Below are positions 6,930-14,811 of a DNA stretch of 25,182 nt, piece after piece (within the stretch, counting starts at the first letter, position 1; every line of letters starts with the position of its first letter). A program made the translations under genes and the position numbers. Below the pieces are notes generated by a model. It saw nothing but the letters and a program-made list of their open reading frames with translations. It made no database searches and was not told the origin of the DNA. Source of the stretch: a virus; the IMG/VR virus record IMGVR_UViG_3300028789_000081, positions 1 through 25,182 of that record; one strand, 5' to 3'.

Positions 6930-9900
6930 ATGGCCGTCCAAGATTACGAGTTGCTATTGCGTGTCCGGGCGGACCTGATGGAGGCCGTCAAGGGCATGGA
7001 CGGCCTGTCCACCAGCATCGGCGGCGCCAAGGCCGCCGCCGATGCGGTGGGCGAAAGTGCGGACCAAGCCAGCGCCCGCATTCAGAAGATGGTGCAGGCC
7101 ACCAGCGCGCAGGCGCAGGTGCAGGAGTCGGCGCGATCGCAGGCCGAGCGTGCCGCGGCAACCGCACGCAACACCATCCAGAGCTATGACGATCAGACGG
7201 CTGCTGCGAAGCGGGCGAGCGAAGCGCTCGCATCCTACCGTTCGCGCATGGCCACCACCGCCGGCACCGGTGGTGCTGCGGCTGGCATCGCTGCCGAACG
7301 CTCGGAGATGGCGAAGCTTGCGGCGCAGATTGATCCAACCCTAAAGGCCCTGGCCAAGCTCGACGCACAAGAGCAGTCGCTGAACGCCATGCGCAAAGCG
7401 GGCGTGGTCGGGCTGGACGATTACACGCGCTTTAAGTCGGTGATCGACCAGAACCGGGTGGCCATCACGGGCGCCGGTAGCGCCATGCACACGTTCAACT
7501 TCAACACGGCGCAGACCCGCATTGAAATGGGGCGGTTGATCAAGGATCTGTCGACCGGTCAGTGGAGCCGGCTGGGGCAGACCAGCATGACGCTGGCCAG
7601 CCAGGCCGGCCTGATGTCGGTGCTGTTCAGTCCGCTGGGTCTGGCGATCGGTGCGGTCGTCGGCTCGCTCGGTGCGTTCGTCCTCGCGGCCGAGCAGGTA
7701 GCCACGGAAAACGACAAGCTCAACCAGTCGATTGCCGCCACCGGCAACTATGCCGGCACTACCACGGGGGAGATCGACAAGCTGGCCAGCGGCATCACCA
7801 CCGCCAATGGCAGCCTCAGCGCCTCGCGTGCGGTCCTCACGCAGCTGGTGGCCAGCGGCAAGGTCGGCAGTCAAGCGCTGGCTGCGATGGGGCAGGTCGC
7901 GGTCGACATGGCCGTGCTCACCGGCCAGAGCGCCGACAAAGCCACGGCCGAAGTGCTGAAGATGTTTGACGGCACGGCCGCCAGTGCGGTCAAGGCTAAC
8001 GATCAATATCACTTCCTCACCACCAGCATCTATGACCAGATCAAGGCGCTGGAGGAAGAAGGCGACACGCAGGCAGCCATGGACGTGGCCGCCGAGGCCT
8101 TTCACCGTGCCGCGCAGGAACGCATCGAGCAAATGGATGCTCAGCTGTCCGGTCTGGCGGCGATGTGGGACAAGGTCAAGAAGTCCGCTGGCGGTGCGTG
8201 GGAGCAGATGAAAATCGGCGCGTCGCTGGTGCTGGGCACCGCCGACGATCAAACCACCATGTATGCGCTGCTCGGCAAAAAGATGAGCGCGCAGGAGGGT
8301 GGTACCAACAACGTCGGTGGTGCGCTCGCCCGTATCGGCGGCGCCGGCACGGGCCTTACGCCGCTGCTCAATTCGGCCCTGTCCAAGATGCCGGGCACGC
8401 GTGCCACGTGGAGTGATGCCGACGAGGCTGAGCTCAAGGCGCTGCAGGCCAAGATCGACAAGGCTCAGCAGGATGCCGACGCCGCTGCCACGCGTACGCA
8501 GCTCAACGACAAAGCCGTCACCGCCGACGCCGGCCTCGATCGCCTGGCGGCCAGCATCGACAAGGCGTATGGCCAAAAGGAAAAGATCAAGGAGCTGAAT
8601 AAATACTTTGAGGATCTGTGGGCCGGCGCCGATCCGAACACCGCCAAGCTCAACGGCGTGCAGCGCGTCGTCGGTGCCGATGGCAGTGCCCATTTTAGCG
8701 GCGGTCTGTACGACACGCTAATGGCCGATATCGACAAGAAGCCCAAGGCCAAGAGTGACGCCGCGCAGCAGAAGGCAGCCGCGGCGGCGCACGCCGATCT
8801 GATCAAGCGGCTGGGCGACGAACAGGGCGCGCTCGACCCGGTGGCCAAGGTGTGGGCCGCGTACAACGACGAAGTCACCAAGGCCAACGAACTCGCGGCC
8901 AAGGCCAAGACCGAGAAGGGCGCCGACGTCGTGGCGATCAACGCGCAGCGTGACGCGCTGATTCAGTTGTACGGCGCCGCGCGCGATGCCGCGCTGGACA
9001 CCATCGCGGACAGGGATCGCGAGGCATTCGTCAAACTGCGCGACAGTTTGAAAGACGTCAACGGCGTGGATTTCGGCAAGGCGCTGGCCCAGCTCAAGCA
9101 GCTGAACGATGAGCTGAAAAAAGGCACGATCACTGCACAGGAATACCACGACACCACCGCGCTGGTGCTCAATCAGAACCTGCCCAAGTTGCCCGAGTAT
9201 AAGGGCGTGGATGCCACCGTCGGCGGCCCGTTCGGCGAGCTGGACAAGCTCGACGTGCAGCACAAGGCGCTGGAGGAGGCATATAAAAAGCAGCTCGACA
9301 CACTGCATAAGTGGCACGCCGCCACACTCGATTCGGACCAAGCGTTCGCCGACAAAGAGCAGGCCTTGGCCACGGCGCATGCCACCGAGCTGGCCAAGAT
9401 CGACACCGCACGCCAGCAGGTGATGATGCTCGGCATCACCAGCTCGCTGGATGCCGCCGCCGTTGCGATCAAACAGGGCTATGGCGAGCAGAGCAAGGCG
9501 TACCGTGCCGCGTTCGCGCTGAGCAAGTCCGCGGCGATCGCGCAGGCCAGCGTCAACATGTACATGGATATCAGCCAAGCCGCGGCCAAGGGCTGGCCGC
9601 AGAACATTCCGCTGATCGCGCAGGCGTTCGCTGAGGGCGTCGGCATCATCGGCAATATCCGATCAGTCACGGCCGGATTTAGCGACGGCGGCTACACCGG
9701 CCATGGCGGCAAGTATGAACCGGCCGGCACCGTGCACCGCGGTGAGTTTGTGAACCGTCAGGAAGTGGTCAAACAGCCTGGTGCGCGCACGTTCCTCGAG
9801 GACTTCAATCGGCGCGGCATGGCCGCGGTGGTCGACCGATCACATGCCGGCTTTGCCGAGGGCGGTTACGTCAACGGCGGCATGGCTTTCCCCGCGGGCT

Positions 9901-10103
9901 TTGCGGCGCGCAATGACCCGAGTTTCAACATGAACCAGAAAAGCGGCATGCACGGTGCCGGTGCGGGTCGGAACCTGCGCCTGATCACCACGCTCGATCC
10001 TAACGCGATCAGCGACCACCTCAACAGCAGCGAGGGCGAGCAGGTGATTCTGCAGGTGCTCGGCCGCAATAAAACCACCCTGAAAACCATGGTGAATCAC
10101 TGA
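6930..10103 (+). CDS. Tail tape measure protein (lambda gpH-like)
   Basis: This 1057-residue protein sets tail length and is thought to be ejected ahead of DNA. Residues about 1-120 are a helical, Ala/Gln-rich region of coiled-coil type (SADQASARIQKMVQATSAQA). Residues about 190-430 match the prophage tape measure domain TMP_2: a hydrophobic stretch near 224-258 (GLMSVLFSPLGLAIGAVVG), then AATGNYAGTTTGEIDKLASG and a helical bundle. More long helices follow. The C-terminus from about residue 900 has the gpH-type ending with GFSDGGYTGHGGKYEPAGTV and HRGEFVNRQEVV. At about 1.5 angstrom per residue the tail would be near 160 nm, a rule-of-thumb inference. It starts nine bases after the chaperone stop. 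Confidence 0.95.
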   Translation: MAVQDYELLLRVRADLMEAVKGMDGLSTSIGGAKAAADAVGESADQASARIQKMVQATSAQAQVQESARSQAERAAATARNTIQSYDDQTAAAKRASEALASYRSRMATTAGTGGAAAGIAAERSEMAKLAAQIDPTLKALAKLDAQEQSLNAMRKAGVVGLDDYTRFKSVIDQNRVAITGAGSAMHTFNFNTAQTRIEMGRLIKDLSTGQWSRLGQTSMTLASQAGLMSVLFSPLGLAIGAVVGSLGAFVLAAEQVATENDKLNQSIAATGNYAGTTTGEIDKLASGITTANGSLSASRAVLTQLVASGKVGSQALAAMGQVAVDMAVLTGQSADKATAEVLKMFDGTAASAVKANDQYHFLTTSIYDQIKALEEEGDTQAAMDVAAEAFHRAAQERIEQMDAQLSGLAAMWDKVKKSAGGAWEQMKIGASLVLGTADDQTTMYALLGKKMSAQEGGTNNVGGALARIGGAGTGLTPLLNSALSKMPGTRATWSDADEAELKALQAKIDKAQQDADAAATRTQLNDKAVTADAGLDRLAASIDKAYGQKEKIKELNKYFEDLWAGADPNTAKLNGVQRVVGADGSAHFSGGLYDTLMADIDKKPKAKSDAAQQKAAAAAHADLIKRLGDEQGALDPVAKVWAAYNDEVTKANELAAKAKTEKGADVVAINAQRDALIQLYGAARDAALDTIADRDREAFVKLRDSLKDVNGVDFGKALAQLKQLNDELKKGTITAQEYHDTTALVLNQNLPKLPEYKGVDATVGGPFGELDKLDVQHKALEEAYKKQLDTLHKWHAATLDSDQAFADKEQALATAHATELAKIDTARQQVMMLGITSSLDAAAVAIKQGYGEQSKAYRAAFALSKSAAIAQASVNMYMDISQAAAKGWPQNIPLIAQAFAEGVGIIGNIRSVTAGFSDGGYTGHGGKYEPAGTVHRGEFVNRQEVVKQPGARTFLEDFNRRGMAAVVDRSHAGFAEGGYVNGGMAFPAGFAARNDPSFNMNQKSGMHGAGAGRNLRLITTLDPNAISDHLNSSEGEQVILQVLGRNKTTLKTMVNH

Positions 10104-10963
10104 TGGCCTACGAGATCGGCTTTGTCGACAACACCGGCAGCGAAGGCGTTGCCCACTGGCAGTTCCTGCTCAAGATCAAAGCCCTGGCTGAGGCCAACGG
10201 CTGGACCACGCTGCGCTATCTCAACCCGACGCCCTATACCACCGACACGGTGATCCGTGAGCTGATTCTGCAAGGTGTCGGTCTGTCCGGCACCGAGCAG
10301 ATCTTCATTGGCTTTCGCGCGTACCAGAGCGTCAGCGCTGATTACTACAACCTCAGCTGTGCCGCCTTCACCGGCTATGCCGCCGGCAATACCTTCATCA
10401 CCCAGCCGGGCTATGTCGAGAGCGGCGTGCCGGCGCACAACAATCGCATCGATTACTGGCTCGTTGTGAATGCGCAGCGCATCGCGTTCGGCCTGAAGGT
10501 CGGCACACCGGCCTACGAGCATGGCTACGCCGGCAAATTTCTGCCCTATGCCACGCCGGGTCAATACCCATATCCACTGGCGGTCGGCGGCATGCTCAAT
10601 GGTGTGCCAGCGACACGTTTCAGCGATACCGCGCACTCGATGCCTTACAAGGGCACCCGCGCCAACTTCAAAATCCGCTTTGTCGATGGCGCATGGAAAC
10701 AGATCGATAGCTGGCCTTGGAATAACGCTTACCTGGCTACCGCCACCCAGCTGCGCGACACCAACAACAACTACAAGCTCCTGCCGGTCGTGCTGAATGA
10801 CGCCGGCCCGAATATCTACGGCGAGCTGGATGGCGTTTACTCGATCAGCGGATTTAACAACGCCACGGAAAATACCCTGACCATCGACGGCATCCCCTAC
10901 GTCGTGCTGCAGGACGTCTCCCGCAACGGGTTTACCGACTACATTGCTTTGAGGCTCAACTGA
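10103..10963 (+). CDS. Minor tail protein of unknown function, first of a related pair
   Basis: This 286-residue protein follows the tape measure gene with a TGATG overlap, so it is surely part of the distal tail or baseplate module. I do not recognise a named domain. It has an N-terminal helix with LLKIKALAEANGW, followed by beta-rich, aromatic sequence (YWLVVNAQRIAFGLKVG) and a C-terminal part with LDGVYSISGFNNATE. The next gene has the same start (MAY), a comparable helix ending in ANGW and a similar YxxVVN...AFG strand, so the two look like diverged duplicates. Possible roles are distal tail or host-contact proteins. The function is not established by sequence. Confidence 0.65.
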   Translation: MAYEIGFVDNTGSEGVAHWQFLLKIKALAEANGWTTLRYLNPTPYTTDTVIRELILQGVGLSGTEQIFIGFRAYQSVSADYYNLSCAAFTGYAAGNTFITQPGYVESGVPAHNNRIDYWLVVNAQRIAFGLKVGTPAYEHGYAGKFLPYATPGQYPYPLAVGGMLNGVPATRFSDTAHSMPYKGTRANFKIRFVDGAWKQIDSWPWNNAYLATATQLRDTNNNYKLLPVVLNDAGPNIYGELDGVYSISGFNNATENTLTIDGIPYVVLQDVSRNGFTDYIALRLN

Positions 10964-11862
10964 TGGCCTACGTCGCCGGTACCGCCACCAGCGTGGCCGA
11001 CTTGCTCACCGCGTTGCAGAGCGCCTGCACGGCCAACGGTTGGGCGCTGAGCGGAACCATCCTCAGCAAAGGTGCCTGCTACATGCAGGTCAAGGTCGTG
11101 GGGGGCTACCTCACGGTGTTGGGTGGCACGGGCAATGCCGGCAGCGACACGCTGGCGTCTCCCGCGACCCCTGCTGCCGCGCTGGGCCAGTTATGGGCCG
11201 CAGACCCCTTCGCGTTTCCTCTGACCTATGAGATCAACGTGCACGCCGCACCCGATGAGGTGTACGTGGTCGTCAACTATGCGATTGATCGGCACCAGTG
11301 GTTGGCCTTTGGCTGTAGCCCCGCAGCAGGCTTGCCCGGCACCGGTAACTGGTTTGGAGCCAGCTTGTGCCGCGGCTCCCAGGTCACTGGGATCAGCATG
11401 AGCACCTCGCAGGGAGGTTGGAATAATTTTCAGGCGCCCGCGCTGTTCTGGCAGACGGGAGCGAGCAATTTCTGGACCGGCGTCCTGCATCACGGTCTTG
11501 ATGGTCTCACGTGGTCTGCCGGTGCAGGGGGCGGCGTGGCGAACGCTGCCGATGCACTGCCCGGTGCCACGTCACTGCTGAGCCGACAACCGAATAGCTG
11601 GAACGGCGAGGTGGTGTTGTTGCCCATCCAGCCATGCGTGGCGCGCCCCTCGTCAAAGGTCAGCATGGTGGGTGATTTGGGTCATGCCCGGTATCTGCGC
11701 AACGACAATCTGGCCGCTGGCGACATCATCACGCTGGGTCCCGATCGCTGGAAAGCTTATCCCTGGTATCGCAAAAACAGTGCGGCGCGGGATGGTGTGT
11801 ACGCAACCGCCATGGATCACAGCGGCACGCTCGGCTGGGCTATTCGTTACACGGGCCCATGA
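10963..11862 (+). CDS. Minor tail protein of unknown function, second of a related pair
   Basis: This 299-residue protein is coupled to its predecessor through TGATG. It opens with MAYVAGTATSVADLLTALQ and a helix ending in CTANGW, then a Gly-rich stretch and the strand EVYVVVNYAIDRHQWLAFG. That strand parallels the same region of the upstream protein. The middle carries aromatic-rich segments (WNNFQAPALFWQTGASNFW), and the C-terminus is YATAMDHSGTLGWAIRYTGP. This looks like a compact beta-structured tail or baseplate protein. I cannot name a family with confidence; position between tape measure and gpL-like genes is the best guide to role. Confidence 0.62.
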   Translation: MAYVAGTATSVADLLTALQSACTANGWALSGTILSKGACYMQVKVVGGYLTVLGGTGNAGSDTLASPATPAAALGQLWAADPFAFPLTYEINVHAAPDEVYVVVNYAIDRHQWLAFGCSPAAGLPGTGNWFGASLCRGSQVTGISMSTSQGGWNNFQAPALFWQTGASNFWTGVLHHGLDGLTWSAGAGGGVANAADALPGATSLLSRQPNSWNGEVVLLPIQPCVARPSSKVSMVGDLGHARYLRNDNLAAGDIITLGPDRWKAYPWYRKNSAARDGVYATAMDHSGTLGWAIRYTGP

Positions 11863-13562
11863 CCATGGCCTCACTTTCCGGCTCTCGTATCACCTCGCCC
11901 CTCGGCGGACTGCAGTCGCCAACGGTCAGCGCCGATCTGCGCACCTATGCCGTCGACTACTGGCCGCTGCATGCTGCCGTCGTCGGTCGCGCGCCGAATG
12001 GTGTGCCTACGTCGTCATGGCCCGTGCAGGCCAACGGGGTCGCGCTCAGCGGAACCCACGCGAACAGCTACCTTCTGGACTTCTACAACCGCGTGCAGAT
12101 CCACCCGGCCACGATCGCGCTGGGCAACCTGGTCAGTTCGCAGACGCGCACCGTGTCGGTGTGGAATGCGTGGCTCGATCGCTCCGCCACGGTGACCGCC
12201 GTGCAGAGCGACAGCGACAGCGCCATCGTGATCAGCGGGCAGGGCAACCCGCCACTGGTGATGCCGCCGCTGCAGGAGTTGACGTGGCAACTCAGCGTCG
12301 GCGTGGCAGGTACGGCCACGCTCGACACCACCGTGCAGTGGGTGTTTGCCGGCGACCCCTCGCTCGGCGTGCGCATCACGGGCCAGCGTGTTACCGCGTG
12401 GACGTTCGCGCCCCATTGGGACAGCGGCGTCACCGAGCGGCTGGAGTGGTTGACGCTGGTGGAGCGCGGGACCAATGGCAACGAAACCAGCACGCCGCTG
12501 CGCGAAACGCCACGCCGTAGCTGGGAGTTTGTGCCGGTGGTGGAGGGCGTCAACCGTCAGCGCATGGAGGCGATGCTGTACGACGCCAGCGCACGCACGT
12601 GGGCGGTGCCACTGTGGGCCGAGATCCATGCGTTGCCGACGCCTTTGGCCCTTGGCGCGCTGAGCATTCCGATGGCCACCGCCGGGCTGGACTTCCACAA
12701 GGGCGGTCTAGCTATCCTGATGACGGACGCGCACACGTACGAGACGGTGGAAGTCGACACCGTGACGGACAGCGCGATCAACCTGGTGCGCGCCACACTC
12801 AATGCATGGGATGCCGGCACGAAGCTGTACCCGGCACGCACCGCGCGGCTGGATGAATACCCGACGCTCAACCGCTTCACCACGCGGCTGGTCGACACGA
12901 CGGTGCGCTTCGTCAGCATGGACGCCAACGACTACATCGCGACCATGCCGGCGGCGCGCTACCTCGGCACGCCGGTGCTGGAGGATCGCCCCGAGTGGAG
13001 CGACAACCCAACCATGCAATACGGCCGTGATGTGGAACTGATCGACGGCAACACCGGCGGCGCGCTGGTCGACGATATCAGCGGCAAGCCGTGGCCGATT
13101 CAATCGCACCGCTGGCAGGTCTACGGCCGCGCAGCGCATGACAGCCTGCGCCAGCTGCTGTACGCGCTCGCTGGCAAGGTCGGTCGCGTGTGGCTACCCA
13201 CCTGGCAGGATGACCTGTATCCGGCCGCCGATGCCGCCGGCAACACCATGGACGTGACGAACGGCGGCTATACCGTCTATTTGCACGGGCAGAACGGCCG
13301 GCGCGACATTCGCGTGCAGTTGGTCGATGGCACCGTGTTCTATCGGCGCATTACGGCCTCAGCCGAGATCGACACCGATACCGAGCGTCTGCAGCTCGAC
13401 AGTGCGTGGCCGTCGACCATCGCCAAGGCCAACGTGGTGAGCATCAGCTTTATGGCGTTGTGCCGGCTCGACACCGATGCGGTGGAGATCCACCACTGGA
13501 CCGATTCCGTGGGCGCCGCGGCGTGCGCCGTGACGTTTGCGCAGTTGACCGGCAATGGCTGA
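11859..13562 (+). CDS. Large minor tail/distal tail protein, function unassigned
   Basis: This 567-residue protein has an ATGA overlap with the previous gene; ATG 11865 is a close alternative start. The sequence is mostly beta-structured. The N-terminal half has several short strand repeats (RTVSVWNAWLDRSATVTAV, VGVAGTATLDTTVQW) suggesting immunoglobulin-like modules. The C-terminal half includes HRWQVYGRAAHDSLRQLLYA, WLPTWQDDLYPA and a final domain ending FAQLTGNG. It lies where lambda has gpM, just before the gpL-like gene, and overlaps that gene by 8 bases. A distal-tail or hub-scaffold role is plausible. I see no enzyme motif and no signal peptide. Confidence 0.6.
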   Translation: MTMASLSGSRITSPLGGLQSPTVSADLRTYAVDYWPLHAAVVGRAPNGVPTSSWPVQANGVALSGTHANSYLLDFYNRVQIHPATIALGNLVSSQTRTVSVWNAWLDRSATVTAVQSDSDSAIVISGQGNPPLVMPPLQELTWQLSVGVAGTATLDTTVQWVFAGDPSLGVRITGQRVTAWTFAPHWDSGVTERLEWLTLVERGTNGNETSTPLRETPRRSWEFVPVVEGVNRQRMEAMLYDASARTWAVPLWAEIHALPTPLALGALSIPMATAGLDFHKGGLAILMTDAHTYETVEVDTVTDSAINLVRATLNAWDAGTKLYPARTARLDEYPTLNRFTTRLVDTTVRFVSMDANDYIATMPAARYLGTPVLEDRPEWSDNPTMQYGRDVELIDGNTGGALVDDISGKPWPIQSHRWQVYGRAAHDSLRQLLYALAGKVGRVWLPTWQDDLYPAADAAGNTMDVTNGGYTVYLHGQNGRRDIRVQLVDGTVFYRRITASAEIDTDTERLQLDSAWPSTIAKANVVSISFMALCRLDTDAVEIHHWTDSVGAAACAVTFAQLTGNG

Positions 13563-14334
13563 GGTCGAGATTTACACCTTTGCCTGCGGGCTGCAGATGT
13601 GGCGCTACACCGACGCCCTGCTGCCGGTCACGTTTCTTGGCAACACTTACGCGGCAGCGGTGATCAAGCGCGGTGCGATCGAGCAAAGCACGGATCTGGA
13701 AAAGGCCACGCTCACCATCACCGTGCCGGTGACGTTGGGGCTGATGGATCTCTTCCGCCCGGCGCCACCGTTGCGCCGCATCTATGTGACTGTGCAGCGC
13801 CTCACGCGCGGCGATACCACGGCGCGCACGTTGTGGAGCGGCACGGTCGGCTCGCCGGATTCTGGCCAGCACACCGCGGTGCTTACTTGCATGAGCCGGG
13901 CGGCGGCACAGCAAAACACTGGACTGCGGCGTAAGTGGACCAAAACTTGCGGCTTCGCGTTGTACAGCCCAGCGCCCATGTGCGCGGTCGATCGCACCGC
14001 GTTTCGCGTGAATGGCACGCTGAGCACTGCCCGCGGCAACGTGATTAAGTCGGGCGCGTTCGCAAACAAGCCCGACGGCTATTTCGCGGGCGGCTTCATC
14101 GAGTGGACGCGCAACGGCGACGAAGCCTGGCGTTTTGTTACGGCGCATGTGGGCGACACGCTGACTCTACTGACTGCCGCGCCCTTGCTGGTAGGCGATG
14201 TGCTGCAGGCGTACCCGGGCTGCGATCACTCCACCGGCGGCAATGGCTGCGGCCGGTTCAATAACCTGAGCAACTACGGCGGCCAACCTTACATCCCATC
14301 TAAAAACCCGTTCGGCGCGAACAACATTTACTGA
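13555..14334 (+). CDS. Baseplate/tail tip protein, gpL-like (DUF2163 / phage BR0599 family)
   Basis: This 259-residue protein belongs to the family of phage proteins with a DUF2163-type N-terminus and a BR0599-type C-terminus. The first part has AVIKRGAIEQSTDLEKATLT and VPVTLGLMDLFRP. The end has the signature CDHSTGGNGCGRFNNLSNYG followed by GQPYIPSKNPF. Cysteines 132, 143, 223 and 232 are grouped in two pairs; in lambda gpL, C-terminal cysteines bind an iron-sulphur cluster. It should form part of the tail tip that assembles with the gpJ-like hub protein. The start overlaps the upstream gene. Family identification is firm; metal binding is inferred. Confidence 0.85.
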   Translation: MAEVEIYTFACGLQMWRYTDALLPVTFLGNTYAAAVIKRGAIEQSTDLEKATLTITVPVTLGLMDLFRPAPPLRRIYVTVQRLTRGDTTARTLWSGTVGSPDSGQHTAVLTCMSRAAAQQNTGLRRKWTKTCGFALYSPAPMCAVDRTAFRVNGTLSTARGNVIKSGAFANKPDGYFAGGFIEWTRNGDEAWRFVTAHVGDTLTLLTAAPLLVGDVLQAYPGCDHSTGGNGCGRFNNLSNYGGQPYIPSKNPFGANNIY

Positions 14335-14341
14335 GGTCCAC

Positions 14342-14578
14342 ATGCCGTTTCTTATTTATATGATCATCATGCTGGTGGTGGCGGTGGCGGTCTATGCCAG
14401 CATGCCCAAGCCGCCCAGCACCCAGCCGCAGTCGCTGACGGACGGCGGCGTGCCGCTGGCTTCGGACGGTCGCGACATGTGCGTGGTGTTCGGCGAGGTC
14501 TGGATCGACGACAACAACGTCTGCAATTACGGCGGCCTCTACACCGTGGCGATCAAGTCCAGCGGTGGTGGCAAGTGA
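14342..14578 (+). CDS. Small conserved tail-module protein with N-terminal membrane-like segment
   Basis: This is a 78-residue protein with GAGG upstream of ATG 14342. Residues 4-20 are strongly hydrophobic (LIYMIIMLVVAVAVYAS), followed by a Pro-rich linker (MPKPPSTQPQS). A short conserved domain then contains VVFGEVWIDDNNVCNYGGLY and TVAIKSSGGGK. Small proteins with this layout recur immediately upstream of gpJ-like genes in prophages and are usually left unnamed. The part after the linker resembles the opening of tail tip proteins. The gene ends in GTGA, sharing bases with the next start. The hydrophobic segment might act in tail-tip or ejection steps, but I see no direct evidence of that. 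Confidence 0.65.
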   Translation: MPFLIYMIIMLVVAVAVYASMPKPPSTQPQSLTDGGVPLASDGRDMCVVFGEVWIDDNNVCNYGGLYTVAIKSSGGGK

Positions 14579-14811
14579 GCGCTCCCATCGTGGTGATCAT
14601 GCAACACGTGCGCGCGGCCTCGATGCCGGGCGTCGGCGTGCTATGCGCATCCGGCGTGCGCGCGTGGTTCGCGCAGCACGATCTGGACTATCGCGCGTTC
14701 CTGCACGATGGCCTGCCGCTGGAGACGCTGGAGGCCACCGGCGATGCCTTTGCCTTGCGCGCCTGTGCGATCGCACGTGCCGAAGTGAGCGAGGTGAGCG
14801 ATGGGCGGTAA
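14575..14811 (+). CDS. Small conserved tail-module protein (GTG start)
   Basis: This is a 78-residue protein starting at GTG 14575, which overlaps the previous stop as GTGA. An in-frame opening further upstream exists but would overlap the preceding gene by almost 100 bases, so the GTG is preferred. The sequence contains VLCASGVRAWFAQHDLDYRA and a C-terminal helix with LEATGDAFALRACAIARAE. This pattern (a Cys-containing turn, R-x-W-F, an aspartate-rich loop, then ATGDA) is common in small proteins that sit between gpL-like and gpJ-like genes of prophages. No function is known to me. Its last 11 bases overlap the tail tip gene. Confidence 0.65.
   Translation: MSAPIVVIMQHVRAASMPGVGVLCASGVRAWFAQHDLDYRAFLHDGLPLETLEATGDAFALRACAIARAEVSEVSDGR

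Noticed and set aside
7341-9578. Two long open frames on the - strand opposite the tape measure gene
   Set aside because: Both mirror the codon bias of the tape measure gene, show no domain features and no ribosome binding site.
11672-12520. Plus-strand frame of 282 codons overlapping two tail genes
   Set aside because: The Arg-, Ala- and His-rich sequence is a frame-shifted shadow of the 567-residue tail protein, which has the credible start and conserved neighbours.
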